Shown here in pieces: positions 39,994-48,835 of a DNA stretch of 64,000 nt (positions are counted from its first letter, which is position 1; each line of letters starts with the position of its first letter). The stretch is from Pseudomonas fluorescens (GTDB taxonomy: Bacteria; Pseudomonadota; Gammaproteobacteria; Pseudomonadales; Pseudomonadaceae), in the NCBI RefSeq assembly GCF_902498195.1, contig NZ_CABVIY010000002.1, positions 744,001-808,000 on the forward strand, given 5' to 3'. The notes under the pieces are model-generated. The model was given only the letters and a program-made list of their open reading frames with translations. It was not told the origin of the DNA and did no database searches. The position numbers and the translations under genes are program-made.

Positions 39994-42900
39994 TCAGTCG
40001 AGTTCCAGCACCACGACGCGCTGTCCGGCACGCACCGCCGAGCCCGGCTGCACGCGAATCTCGCGCACCACGCCGGCCACGGGGGCGAGCAGGGGAATTT
40101 CCATCTTCATCGACTCCAGAATCACCAGCACCTCGCCGGCCTCGACCCGCTGGCCGGTGTCCACCTGCACCTGCCAGAGGTTGCCGGCGATGTGGCTGTC
40201 GACACTGTGCTGACCGCTGGCCAGGGGGGCGTCTTCGGCCGGCGCCGGGGCCAATTCCTCGCTGTCGAAATGGGCCTGGCCACTGGCGATCCAGCGCTCG
40301 CGTTCGGCGTTGAACGCGCCTTGCTGCTGGTGGCGAAACGCGGCGATGGTCTCGGCTTCCTGCGCCAGGAACGCCTGGTAGTCCGCCAGGTTCAACTGGC
40401 TGTGCTCGATGTTCAGTTCGAAGCGCCCGAGGGGGAAATCCCGGCGAATGCGCAGCAGTTCATCGGCGCTCACCGGGTAGAAACGGATCTGGTCGAAGAA
40501 GCGCAATAGCCACGGTTTGCCATCGAACGCAGCGACTTCGCGGTAGCGGTTCCACATCTGCAAGGTGCGACCGACGAACTGATACCCGCCGGGGCCTTCC
40601 ATGCCGTACACACACATGTAGGCGCCACCGATGCCCACCGAGTTTTCCGCGGTCCAGGTGCGCGCCGGGTTGTACTTGGTGGTGACCAGGCGATGCCGTG
40701 GATCGAGGGGCGTGGCGACTGGCGCACCGAGGTAGACATCGCCCAGGCCCATCACCAGGTAGCTGGCGTCGAACACTGTGCGCTGCACTTCATCGAGGTT
40801 CGGCAGGTCGTTGATGCGGCGGATGAACTCCAGGTTGCTCGGGCACCACGGCGCATCCTTGCGCACGGTGGTCATGTATTTCTCGATGGCCAACTGGCAC
40901 GCCGGATCGTCCCAGGACAGCGGCAGATGCACGATGCGCGACGGCACTTGCAGGTCCTTGGCGGCGCACACGGCATCCCATTCGCCGGCGACGATGCCTA
41001 GCAGATCGGCCAGCGGCAGTTGCTCGGGTTGGTAGTGCACTTGCAGCGAGCGGATACCGGGGGTCAGGTCGATCACGCCGTGCAGGTGTTGGCTTTCCAG
41101 CGCCTGCATGAGGGCGTGGGCGCGGAAGCGCAGGACCAGGTCGAGTTCGGGGGCGCCGATTTCCAGCAGCAGGTGGGTGTCGCCGGACAGCCTTGCCACC
41201 AACCGCGTGTCCCCCTGACCAATGTCCAATACCACAGGCGACACAATCCCCTGTGGGAGCGGGCTTGCTCGCGAAGAGGGAGTGTCAGTCGATACATGTG
41301 TCTCTGACACACCGCTTTCGCGAGCAAGCCCGCTCCCACATGGGGGATTCCATTTCAGGGCGAGATTTCGGGCGGTCCTGAGGTCGACGGGTTGGAACTG
41401 CACCTTGTCCCCGGCCTTGAGTTGCCCGAGTTGCCACAGATCCGCCTCGATCACGGTCACCGGGCACACGAACCCGCCCAGGCTCGGCCCGTCCGGACCT
41501 AGGATCACCGGCATGTCCCCGGTAAAGTCCACCGCGCCAATCGCATAGGGATTGTCATGGATGTTTGACGGATGCAACCCGGCTTCGCCACCGTCGGCGC
41601 GTACCCATTCCGGCTTCGGCCCGATGAGGCGCACACCGGTGCGGCTGGAGTTGAAATGCACTTCCCATTGGGTGTTGAAAAAGGTGCCGATGTAGTTTTC
41701 GGTGAAGTACTCGGGGGCGCCGTGTGGACCGTAGATCACCCGGATCTGCCGCACGGCGGGCAGTTCAGTGACTTGATTTTCAGGCAGTTGCGCGCCCGCG
41801 CTACGGTCACTCAAAACCGGCACATGCAACACATCGCCGGCCCGCAACGCACGACCGCCATGACCGCCGAACTGGCCCAGGGTGAAGGTGCTTTTGCTGC
41901 CCAGGTAATCCGGAACTTGCAGGCCGCCGCGCAGGCACAGGTAACTGCGCGCACCGGCTCCGGCGAGGGTGCCCAGGCTCAGGGTGGCGCCTGCCGATAC
42001 CCGCAGCGCGGTGTTCATCGGTACTGCTTCACCGTTGAGTGTCAGGGGAATCGTCGCCCCGGTCACCGCCACCACCGCCTCGCAATTGAAGCGCAGCAAC
42101 GGCCCGCTCATGGTGATTTCCAGCGCCGCCAAACCTTCATCGTTACCCAGCAACAGATTGCCCAGGCGCAAGGCACGGCTGTCCATCGGCCCTGAAGGCG
42201 GCACACCCACGGCCCAATAGCCGAGGCGGCCGGGGAAGTCCTGGACACTGGTCTGGGTGCCGGCGCTGAGCACCTCAAAGGTGTTGGCCTGATACACCAG
42301 GCCCTCAAGGCAGCGGGTCCATGGCTGGCCGCTGGCGAAGGGCGCATCGAGCAGGATCTGCCGCAGATAGTCGCGGTTGGTTTCCACGCCATAAAGCAGG
42401 CTGTCGCCCAACGCCTGGTGCAGATCGGCGCGCGCTTCATCACGGGTCGGCGCCCAGCTGATGAGCTTGGCGATCATCGGATCGAAGTACGGCGGGATCT
42501 CGCAACCGGCCTCGACCCAGGTGTCGATGCGCAGTTGTTTGCCATCGGCGACCGGGAAGTTCACGGCGGTGAGCAAGCCGGGGCTCGGCTGGAAATCCCG
42601 GCCCGGATCTTCGGCATACAGCCGTGCCTGAATCGCATGACCGTCGGCTTTCAAGCCTCGACTCAACTCGCTCAACGGCGGCAGGTCACCGGCTGCCAGC
42701 GCCACCATCCAGCGCACCAGATCCACGCCCCAGACCTGTTCGGTCACGCCATGTTCGACCTGCAAACGGGTGTTCACTTCGAGGAAATAGAAGCGCTGGG
42801 CATCGCTGTCGAACACGAATTCGACGGTGCCGGCGCTGCGGTATTTCACCGCTTTGGCCAGCTTGATCGCCGCCGCGCACAGCTCATCGGCCATGCCGTC

Positions 42901-43641
42901 TGGCAGGTTCGGCGCCGGGGTTTCTTCGAGGACTTTCTGGTTGCGCCGTTGCACCGAGCAATCGCGCACGCCGAGGGCGAGCACTTCACCCTGGCCGTCG
43001 CCGAACACCTGAACTTCCAGATGCCGTGCACGCTGGATGTACTTCTCGATGAACACGCCGGCGTCGCTGAAATTGTTCTGGCCCAGGCGTTTGACCGCTT
43101 CGAAGGACTCACTCAATTCGGTGGCGCTGCGGCACACACGCATGCCGATGCCGCCACCGCCGGCAGTGCTCTTGAGCATCACCGGGTAGCCGACCTGTTC
43201 GCCGGCGATCAGGGCTGCGTCGAGGCTGTCGAGCAGCTCGGTGCCTTCGAGCATCGGCACGCCGTGCTGTTTGGCCAGGGCGCGGGCGGTGTGCTTGAGG
43301 CCGAAGACCCGCAGCTGCTCGGGTGTCGGGCCGATGAAGGCAATATTGGCCGCTTCGCAGGCTTCGGCGAACGCAGCGTTTTCCGAGAGAAAACCGTAGC
43401 CGGGATGGATCGCCGTGGCGCCAGTGGATCGGGCGATGGCGAGGATTTTTTCCAGCGCCAGATAGGTGCCGGCTGCGGCGCCTTCACCGAGACTGTGGGC
43501 TTCATCGGCCTGCAGGATGTGCAGGCTGGCGGCGTCGGCTTCGGAGTACACGGCGACGCCCTGGACGTGCAGTTCGCGCAGGGTGCGCAGGATACGGCAG
43601 GCGATGGCGCCACGGTTGGCGATCAGGACTTTTTCGAACAT
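39994..43641 (-). CDS. Biotin-dependent carboxylase; 'urea carboxylase', probably guanidine carboxylase
   Basis: This 1215-residue enzyme has a biotin carboxylase module (residues 1-445: FEKVLIANRGAIACRI, KSTAGGGGIGMRVC, FLEVNTRLQVEHGVTE). A KipA/AHS2-like module spans about 460-760 (GTQTSVQDFPGRLGYWAVGV). A KipI/AHS1-like module spans about 800-1010. A linker and a biotinyl domain follow, with the biotin Lys1179 in ESMKMEIP. It carboxylates urea or guanidine using ATP and bicarbonate. The operon's guanidine-I riboswitch and two DUF1989 genes favour guanidine. Residues 768-797 are encoded by a complete REP pair lying in frame between the AHS2-like and AHS1-like modules, which is very unusual. 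Confidence 0.9.
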   Translation of the reverse strand: MFEKVLIANRGAIACRILRTLRELHVQGVAVYSEADAASLHILQADEAHSLGEGAAAGTYLALEKILAIARSTGATAIHPGYGFLSENAAFAEACEAANIAFIGPTPEQLRVFGLKHTARALAKQHGVPMLEGTELLDSLDAALIAGEQVGYPVMLKSTAGGGGIGMRVCRSATELSESFEAVKRLGQNNFSDAGVFIEKYIQRARHLEVQVFGDGQGEVLALGVRDCSVQRRNQKVLEETPAPNLPDGMADELCAAAIKLAKAVKYRSAGTVEFVFDSDAQRFYFLEVNTRLQVEHGVTEQVWGVDLVRWMVALAAGDLPPLSELSRGLKADGHAIQARLYAEDPGRDFQPSPGLLTAVNFPVADGKQLRIDTWVEAGCEIPPYFDPMIAKLISWAPTRDEARADLHQALGDSLLYGVETNRDYLRQILLDAPFASGQPWTRCLEGLVYQANTFEVLSAGTQTSVQDFPGRLGYWAVGVPPSGPMDSRALRLGNLLLGNDEGLAALEITMSGPLLRFNCEAVVAVTGATIPLTLNGEAVPMNTALRVSAGATLSLGTLAGAGARSYLCLRGGLQVPDYLGSKSTFTLGQFGGHGGRALRAGDVLHVPVLSDRSAGAQLPENQVTELPAVRQIRVIYGPHGAPEYFTENYIGTFFNTQWEVHFNSSRTGVRLIGPKPEWVRADGGEAGLHPSNIHDNPYAIGAVDFTGDMPVILGPDGPSLGGFVCPVTVIEADLWQLGQLKAGDKVQFQPVDLRTARNLALKWNPPCGSGLARESGVSETHVSTDTPSSRASPLPQGIVSPVVLDIGQGDTRLVARLSGDTHLLLEIGAPELDLVLRFRAHALMQALESQHLHGVIDLTPGIRSLQVHYQPEQLPLADLLGIVAGEWDAVCAAKDLQVPSRIVHLPLSWDDPACQLAIEKYMTTVRKDAPWCPSNLEFIRRINDLPNLDEVQRTVFDASYLVMGLGDVYLGAPVATPLDPRHRLVTTKYNPARTWTAENSVGIGGAYMCVYGMEGPGGYQFVGRTLQMWNRYREVAAFDGKPWLLRFFDQIRFYPVSADELLRIRRDFPLGRFELNIEHSQLNLADYQAFLAQEAETIAAFRHQQQGAFNAERERWIASGQAHFDSEELAPAPAEDAPLASGQHSVDSHIAGNLWQVQVDTGQRVEAGEVLVILESMKMEIPLLAPVAGVVREIRVQPGSAVRAGQRVVVLELD
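41252..41340. repeat. REP pair inside the carboxylase gene, in frame
   Basis: TGTGGGAGCGGGCTTGCTCG (from 41252) and its inverted copy (to 41340) have the normal REPIN spacing but lie within the coding sequence. The carboxylase frame passes through both arms with no stop, encoding CGSGLARE from one arm and SSRASPLPQ from the other. Confidence 0.93.
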
Positions 43642-43730
43642 GGCATAACCCCTGGAGGGGATGCGGGCCGTCCCGCAGTTTTTCGATGAGCGCCGGGGTC
43701 GTCCCCGGCGGCAGAAATTCGCTCGATCCG

Positions 43731-43832
43731 TGTAGGAGCTGCCGAAGGCTGCGATCTTTTGATCTTGCTTGTGACCTTCATGTTCTTTGCAAGATCAAGA
43801 TCAAAAGATCGCAGCCTTCGGCAGCTCCTACA
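43731..43832. repeat. Inverted repeat inside the operon, GAGCTGCCGAAGGCTGCGATC class
   Basis: TGTAGGAGCTGCCGAAGGCT (from 43731) and its inverted copy (to 43832) enclose complementary GATCTT blocks. It lies in the 267-base gap between the second DUF1989 gene and the carboxylase and could protect or partly terminate the operon transcript. Confidence 0.83.
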
Positions 43833-43908
43833 GAGGACGGCTATTTAATGCACTGCCCCGACCGGGTCTGGCACAGGGCAAACAACCAGCGGCGCACACG
43901 ACCGAGTG

Positions 43909-44550
43909 TCAGTTCCATACCAGCAGCTCCGCAGGGGTCGGGTTGTAGGCGTTGCACGGGTTGTTCAGCTGCGGGCAGTTGGAGATCAGCACGATCACGT
44001 CCATCTCGGCGCGCAGGTCGACGTATTTGCCCGGTGCGGAAATGCCGTCTTCGAAGGTCAGGCCACCGTCGGCGGTGACCGGCACGTTCATGAAGAAGTT
44101 GATGTTCGGTCCGATGTCGCCTTTGCCCAGGCGGCCGTCGTGGACGCAGGCGCGCAGGTAGTTGTCGCGGCAGCTGTGCATGTAGCGTTTTTCCAGGGCG
44201 TAACGCACGGTGTTGCTCTCCTGCGCGCAGGCGCCGCCCAGGGTGTCGTGACGGCCGCAGGTGTCGGCGACGATCGTCAGCATCGGCTTGCCGAGGTTGG
44301 AAAACAGCACGCTGCCGGTGCTCAGGTACACGCTGTTCTGCCGGCGCAAGGTGCGTTGCACGTCGTAGCGTTCCTTCGGGTTGGCGACGCTGTAGAACAG
44401 CGTATCGACGGCCTGATTGCCTTCCAGGTCGAGGATGCGCAGGGTCTGGCCGGCCTTGACCTCCATCAGCCAGGGTTCGCCGGCGGGGATGGTCGCGCGG
44501 TAGACCGCCGCTTCGGGTTGCTTGTGAACAGTAGCGATTGCGAGTGACAT
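43909..44550 (-). CDS. DUF1989 protein (UAAP2), probable carboxyguanidine deiminase subunit
   Basis: This 213-residue protein is of the urea-amidolyase-associated (UAAP2) family: [59 protein letters not shown] and [13 protein letters not shown] are characteristic blocks, with conserved Cys and His. In guanidine pathways the two DUF1989 proteins form carboxyguanidine deiminase (CgdA/CgdB), converting carboxyguanidine to allophanate. I cannot say which subunit this is. It lies 11 bases after its partner gene. Confidence 0.85.
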   Translation of the reverse strand: MSLAIATVHKQPEAAVYRATIPAGEPWLMEVKAGQTLRILDLEGNQAVDTLFYSVANPKERYDVQRTLRRQNSVYLSTGSVLFSNLGKPMLTIVADTCGRHDTLGGACAQESNTVRYALEKRYMHSCRDNYLRACVHDGRLGKGDIGPNINFFMNVPVTADGGLTFEDGISAPGKYVDLRAEMDVIVLISNCPQLNNPCNAYNPTPAELLVWN

Positions 44551-44561
44551 GGCAGCGATCC

Positions 44562-45287
44562 TCAGGCGAACAGGCGGTCGGTGTTGATGAAGCCGCGCTC
44601 GTTTTCCGGGCGCGAGGTGCGGCAGTGTTCGGCGACGCTGGCGTCGGCGTTCATCCAGCTGAGCTTCAGGGGTTTGGGCGCGTATTGCGGCGCCGGGTCC
44701 ATCGGGTGTTGCAGGGCGGTGAGCACCACCAGGGTGTCCATCGGCGCGTACAGCTCGATGTAGTCGCCGACCTTTGAGTTGCCTTCGACGAAATGAAAGC
44801 GCCCGGCGTCATCGACGTTCACGCGGCTGAACAGGTTGAGGGTCATCAGCAGGTCCGACAGACCCAACCCCCACTTGCCCAGCTCCACCAGCAGGTTGTC
44901 GGTGCCGTTGCGGAAGAAGCCGTTGCGCAGTTCCTGATAACGACCGGCGCCGTATTTTTCCGCGACTTCTTCGGCGCAGAGCACGCCGCCGAGGCTGTCG
45001 CTCCAGCCGCAGGTGTCGGCGGTGATGGCGGCCAGCACCCGACCCATGTCCGAGTACAGGCAATGACCGCTGGTGAGCTTGGCGGTGTGTTGGCATTTGA
45101 GGCTGTCGGGCAGGTTCAGGCGCTCGGTTTTTTCGTTGGCATTGAGCAGCGTCAGGCTGACGTTGGCACCGCCGCGAATGTCGGTCAGGCGCAGCAACTG
45201 TCCACGTTTCAGGACGAACGAACGATGGCCGCCACCGGGCAGCATTTCTTCGGCGAAGGGCGGGAACAGCAGGGTTGAATCAGTCAT
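44562..45287 (-). CDS. DUF1989 protein (UAAP1), probable carboxyguanidine deiminase subunit
   Basis: This 241-residue protein is a distant paralogue of its downstream neighbour: [55 protein letters not shown] and [19 protein letters not shown] follow the same block order (ADTCGxxDxLGG is shared). It would form the deiminase with the second protein, hydrolysing carboxyguanidine in the step between carboxylase and allophanate hydrolase. It follows the ABC ATPase gene by 12 bases. Confidence 0.85.
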   Translation of the reverse strand: MTDSTLLFPPFAEEMLPGGGHRSFVLKRGQLLRLTDIRGGANVSLTLLNANEKTERLNLPDSLKCQHTAKLTSGHCLYSDMGRVLAAITADTCGWSDSLGGVLCAEEVAEKYGAGRYQELRNGFFRNGTDNLLVELGKWGLGLSDLLMTLNLFSRVNVDDAGRFHFVEGNSKVGDYIELYAPMDTLVVLTALQHPMDPAPQYAPKPLKLSWMNADASVAEHCRTSRPENERGFINTDRLFA

Positions 45288-45299
45288 TTGAAAATTCCT

Positions 45300-46088
45300 C
45301 TAAGCGATACGGAGCGTGCCCGCCATGGGTGCCGGCAGGGCGTCGACGGCGGCGCGCTGGACGCGGCGGTCGCTGTTCAAAGGGATGTCATAGGTGATGC
45401 GCGCGCCATAGGCGCCGGGGGCGTGCGGGTCGACGCGGACTTTGTCGAACACCAGCAAACGCGTGCCGAGGGTGAAACCTTCGGACAGGTCATGGGTGAC
45501 CATGAACACGGTCAGTTGCGTCTCGCGCCACAGCGCCAGCAGCAGGGCATGCATGTCTTTGCGGATGCCCGGGTCGAGGGCGCCGAACGGCTCGTCGAGC
45601 AGCAGCACCCGCGGTTTCATGATCAGCGCCTGGGCGATGGCCAGTCGTTGTTGCATGCCGCCGGAAAGCTGCGCCGGGTACTTGTCCAGCGAGTGGCTGA
45701 GGCCCACTTTTTCCAGCAGCACCGAGGCCTGTTCGCGGGCGTCTTTTTTGGCACGGCCGAACAAGCGACCCAGCAGCGGTGAGCGCGGCAGTTCGAGACC
45801 GAGGGCGACGTTGTCCAGCACGCTCAGGTGCGGGAACACCGAATAGCGTTGGAACACCACGCCACGGCTCGCATCCGGTTCGCCGGCCAGTGGTTGACCG
45901 TCGAGCAGAATCTCGCCGCGACTGGCCTGTTCCTGGCCTAACAACAACCTCAGGAAGGTCGATTTGCCACAACCGGACGCACCGACGAGTGTGCAGAACT
46001 CGCCCTCGTTGACGTTCAGGTTCAGGCCTTCGAGCACCACCTGGTCGGCGTACTGCTGCCAGACGTTTTTCACGGTGATGAAGCTCAT
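45300..46088 (-). CDS. ABC transporter ATP-binding protein (nitrate/taurine/guanidine-type)
   Basis: This 262-residue ATPase has Walker A GASGCGKST, signature QLSGGMQQR, Walker B VLLLDEPFGALD and the switch His in VTHDLS. Its start overlaps the permease stop (ATGA, 46085-46088). It belongs to the NitT/TauT-type importers that deliver small nitrogen compounds and here powers uptake for the carboxylase pathway; guanidine is the likely cargo. Confidence 0.9.
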   Translation of the reverse strand: MSFITVKNVWQQYADQVVLEGLNLNVNEGEFCTLVGASGCGKSTFLRLLLGQEQASRGEILLDGQPLAGEPDASRGVVFQRYSVFPHLSVLDNVALGLELPRSPLLGRLFGRAKKDAREQASVLLEKVGLSHSLDKYPAQLSGGMQQRLAIAQALIMKPRVLLLDEPFGALDPGIRKDMHALLLALWRETQLTVFMVTHDLSEGFTLGTRLLVFDKVRVDPHAPGAYGARITYDIPLNSDRRVQRAAVDALPAPMAGTLRIA

Positions 46089-46906
46089 GGGCGCGCTCCT
46101 TCATACCAAGGGAATGCCCGTCGAGTCAGGCGTTTCAAGCCCCAATCCATCAGCCAGGCGAGCAGGGTGATCCACACCACGTAGGGCAGGATCACGTCCA
46201 TCGCCAGGTAGCGGCGCACGAGGAATATCCGGTAGCCGAGGCCGTCGGTGGAGGCGATCGCCTCGGCGGCAATCAGGAACAGCCACGCCGAACCCAGCAT
46301 CAGCCGCAACGAGATCAACAGGCGCGGCAGCAATTGCGGCAGCACCACGCGCAGCATCAGGGTCCAGGTCGAGGCACCGAGGGTCTGGGCCTTGATCAGC
46401 AACTCCACGGGAATCTCCCGGGCGCGCTGTTCCAGGTCACGGGCCAGGGCCGGGGTGATGCCGATCACGATCAGCATCACTTTCGACAACTCGCCAAGGC
46501 CGAAGACGATGAACAGGATCGGCAGGATCGCCAGCGGCGGCACCATCGACAGCACCGTCAGCAAGGGCGACAACGGCGCGCCGAACAACGGCAGGGTGCC
46601 GGCCGCCATGCCCAGGCACAGCCCGGCCAGCGCGCTGATGCCCAGGCCGATGGCCAGGCGGCGCAAGCTGGAAGCGCTGTCCTGCCACAACAGGTATTCA
46701 CCGGTGCGGCTGTCGGCGACGAAGGCCAGGCGTTTCACCGCGTCGCTCATTTGCACGGCGCTGGGCAACAGCTTGTCGTTGGGGTTTTCCGTCAGCCGCT
46801 CGGCCGAGCCCATGAAGTAGGCGAACAGCACCAGGGCGAACGGCAGGATCACCAGCAACAGGCGACTCGGGCGATCCGGGTGGCGATTGATCAGGCGCAT
46901 GGCCAA
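46085..46906 (-). CDS. ABC transporter permease (NitT/TauT-type)
   Basis: This 273-residue membrane protein has about six hydrophobic segments (LLLVILPFALVLFAYFMG; LAIGLGISALAGLCLGMAAG; LLTVLSMVPPLAILPILFIV). The EAA-type cytoplasmic loop reads IKAQTLGASTWTLMLRVVLP, which contacts the ATPase. It lies between the binding-protein and ATPase genes and overlaps the latter by four bases. Confidence 0.88.
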   Translation of the reverse strand: MAMRLINRHPDRPSRLLLVILPFALVLFAYFMGSAERLTENPNDKLLPSAVQMSDAVKRLAFVADSRTGEYLLWQDSASSLRRLAIGLGISALAGLCLGMAAGTLPLFGAPLSPLLTVLSMVPPLAILPILFIVFGLGELSKVMLIVIGITPALARDLEQRAREIPVELLIKAQTLGASTWTLMLRVVLPQLLPRLLISLRLMLGSAWLFLIAAEAIASTDGLGYRIFLVRRYLAMDVILPYVVWITLLAWLMDWGLKRLTRRAFPWYEGARP

Positions 46907-46915
46907 GTCCTCAAT

Positions 46916-47983
46916 TTACAGCTTGGCGTCGGCGGCCATCTGGACGTAACTCGGGTCGAAGCGCAGCTTGAGGTTGCCCTTGTCGCCGCTGGTCACGCCA
47001 TTGGCGAAGGCCATGCCGACCGCGCTGGTGTCCTTGGCGCCTTCACCCAGCAAGCCGTGCTGGAAGGAAAACTCCGCCACCTTGCGCATGGTGTCCGGTA
47101 GTTGCTTGCTGGTGCTGAACGCCAGGGCTTCCTGGGGCGTGGCGAACAACTTGGTGGTGTCCAGTTGCGCCTGGAAACCGGCCAGGTCAGTGCCCGAGGC
47201 CTTGGCCATGTGTTCGAGCGCGGCCTTGCCGGCGGCGTTTTTCGCGTTCATCAGCCCGACCACTTCGAACCACGCGCCCGTCAGGGCTTTGCCCAGGGCC
47301 GGGTTGTCCTGGAGGGTCTGCGAGTTGACGACCATCATGTCCATGATTTCGCCGGGGATCTGGCTGGAGTTGAAAACCTCGGTCACCGCCGGCTTGGCCT
47401 TGATGTCCGAGAGCATCGGGTTCCAGGTGGTGACGGCGTTGACCTGATCGGTGTTGAAGGCCGCCGAGATGTCGGCGTCGGAAGTGTTGACCACTTTCAG
47501 GTCTTTCTCGGTGAGGTCCACCGAATCCAGGGCACGGGCCAGCAGATAGTGGGAGACCGACAGCTCGACCAGATTGACGTCCATGCCCTTGAGGTCGGCG
47601 ACTTTCTTGCCTTCACCCTTGAGCACGATGCCGTCGTTGCCGTTGGAGAAATCGCTGACGATCAGCGCGGTGCTGTCGACGCCACCGGCCGGCGGGATGG
47701 TCAGCGCGTCCATGTTGGTCATGGTGCAACCATCGAACTGGCCGGCGGTGTACTGGTTGATGGATTCGACGTAATCGTTGAGCTGCACCACATCGATCTT
47801 GATGCCGTACTTCTTCGCCCATTTATCGACGATGCCCTGGCTGCCGGCGTATTCCCAGGGCATCCAGCCGGCGTAAATGGTCCAGCAGACGCTGAAGTGG
47901 TCTTTTTGCGCGGCTTGGGAAGAGACACTCACGAAGGCTGCGAAAGCAGCGGCGAGCAGGGCGGGTAAACGAAGCTGGGGCAT
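46916..47983 (-). CDS. Periplasmic substrate-binding protein of the guanidine/urea operon
   Basis: This 355-residue protein has a signal peptide at residues 1-24 (LPALLAAAFAAFVSVSSQA). The mature protein is of NitT/TauT type (CWTIYAGWMPWEYAGSQGI, FDGCTMTNMDALTIPPAGG, NAVTTWNPMLSDIKAKPAVT). The ATG at 47983 is preceded by AACTGGAGAACCACC; upstream frame to 48109 is riboswitch RNA, not protein. It is the first gene of the operon and directly controlled by the leader. Cargo probably guanidine. Confidence 0.9.
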   Translation of the reverse strand: MPQLRLPALLAAAFAAFVSVSSQAAQKDHFSVCWTIYAGWMPWEYAGSQGIVDKWAKKYGIKIDVVQLNDYVESINQYTAGQFDGCTMTNMDALTIPPAGGVDSTALIVSDFSNGNDGIVLKGEGKKVADLKGMDVNLVELSVSHYLLARALDSVDLTEKDLKVVNTSDADISAAFNTDQVNAVTTWNPMLSDIKAKPAVTEVFNSSQIPGEIMDMMVVNSQTLQDNPALGKALTGAWFEVVGLMNAKNAAGKAALEHMAKASGTDLAGFQAQLDTTKLFATPQEALAFSTSKQLPDTMRKVAEFSFQHGLLGEGAKDTSAVGMAFANGVTSGDKGNLKLRFDPSYVQMAADAKL

Positions 47984-47990
47984 GGTGGTT

Positions 47991-48140
47991 CTCCAGTTGA
48001 TCAGGGGCGGGCAGGAGTCAACGCGGCACCGCGAACGGTGGCTTGTCTCCCGGGCTTTTGTCCCGCCGTGTAACCTCAACTGGAGGTCGCCAACTCTCGG
48101 ACCAGTCACTCGCGATTGCGAGCCGGAACCCTAGTCAGCC
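47991..48140 (-). promoter_or_regulatory. Guanidine-I (ykkC) riboswitch and expression platform
   Basis: On the minus strand the leader contains the conserved ykkC blocks in order: CTAGGGTTCCG (48134-48124), GGTCCGAGAG (48103-48094) and ACACGGCGGGACAAAAGCCC with GGGAGA (48071-48046). The aptamer spans about 48140-48044. Within it CTCCAGTT sits in a CCTC-CAGTT-GAGG hairpin. The ten bases TCAACTGGAG at the ribosome site (47991-48000) are perfectly complementary to CTCCAGTTGA in the aptamer (48076-48085), which suggests switching by sequestering the ribosome site. Guanidine-I riboswitches turn genes on with guanidine. Confidence 0.9.
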
Positions 48141-48193
48141 ATTGCAAATTGTGGTGCCGCGAACCTGTGATGACTCCTGCACGTCTTTGCTAA

Positions 48194-48209
48194 AGCGAGA
48201 GCCGTGCCA
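48194..48209 (-). promoter_or_regulatory. Sigma-54 promoter of the guanidine operon
   Basis: The minus strand reads TTGGCACG-GCTC-TCGCT (48210-48194), one mismatch from the -24/-12 consensus TTGGCACG-N4-TTGCW, with the invariant GG and GC exactly ten bases apart. A start about 12 bases downstream would put the aptamer close to the 5' end. Nitrogen control by NtrC is plausible. The rest of 48211-48422 holds no gene that I can support. Confidence 0.65.
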
Positions 48210-48422
48210 AGTCGTGCGAAGCGCTCTGGTCCGGGGTTTCGCTCGAATGCTGGTGCGGGGTGCAGCCGGCCGCCTGCCTTGTGATGGTGCGCCGGCGCAC
48301 CGCAATGGGACGTCCCGGCCACTGATCCGAAGGTTGGCGTGGCGACGCACTTGGTCGTCGATTGCGAGTCAAAACAGGTGTCAGTCGGCCTGTGCCGGCT
48401 GTGGGTCTTTCAGGAGGCCGCC

Positions 48423-48668
48423 ATGTTTCGTCGATTGCTCTTGGGTGTCGTTCTCGGTCTGGGATTGTCCGGCTGCTATTACTACGCCGGTGGCTACGAT
48501 GTGTACTCCTCGCCTTATTACTCTCCGGGCTATTCGCCCTATTCCTACTATTACGGCCCGCGCTATTACTACGGCGGACCGCGTTTCTACGGTGGCTATC
48601 GCTATTACTACTGGGGCGGGCACGGGCCGCGTTATTGGGGCGGTGGATATCGCGGTGGGCACCATTAA
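48423..48668 (+). CDS. Tyrosine/glycine-rich small lipoprotein 1
   Basis: This 81-residue protein begins with a lipoprotein signal (LLLGVVLGLGLSGC, lipobox LSGC, Cys18). The mature part is almost entirely Tyr, Gly, Ser, Pro and Arg (PYYSPGYSPYSYYYGPRYYY) and ends in GGYRGGHH. ATG 48423 lies behind CAGGAGGCCGCC. A second lipoprotein with the same ribosome site and similar composition follows. I do not recognise a family; a cell-surface or envelope structural role is guesswork. Confidence 0.75.
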   Translation: MFRRLLLGVVLGLGLSGCYYYAGGYDVYSSPYYSPGYSPYSYYYGPRYYYGGPRFYGGYRYYYWGGHGPRYWGGGYRGGHH

Positions 48669-48835
48669 TCGGCGTGTGAATGGATGAAAAACCTTTCATC
48701 GGCGACATGTTTCAACGTGTTACGGAAACGCACCAGATTCCGAATTCGATGTCAGATGTTTCGACAGCCACCGAATCATCGGCTGTCGCCTGCCAGCGTC
48801 GCTGGTGTGGCTCACTCGCGGTCCAGGAGGCCGCC

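Noticed and set aside
47984..48109. 42-codon N-terminal extension of the substrate-binding protein
   Set aside because: These bases are the conserved riboswitch RNA and there is a signal peptide starting at 47983.
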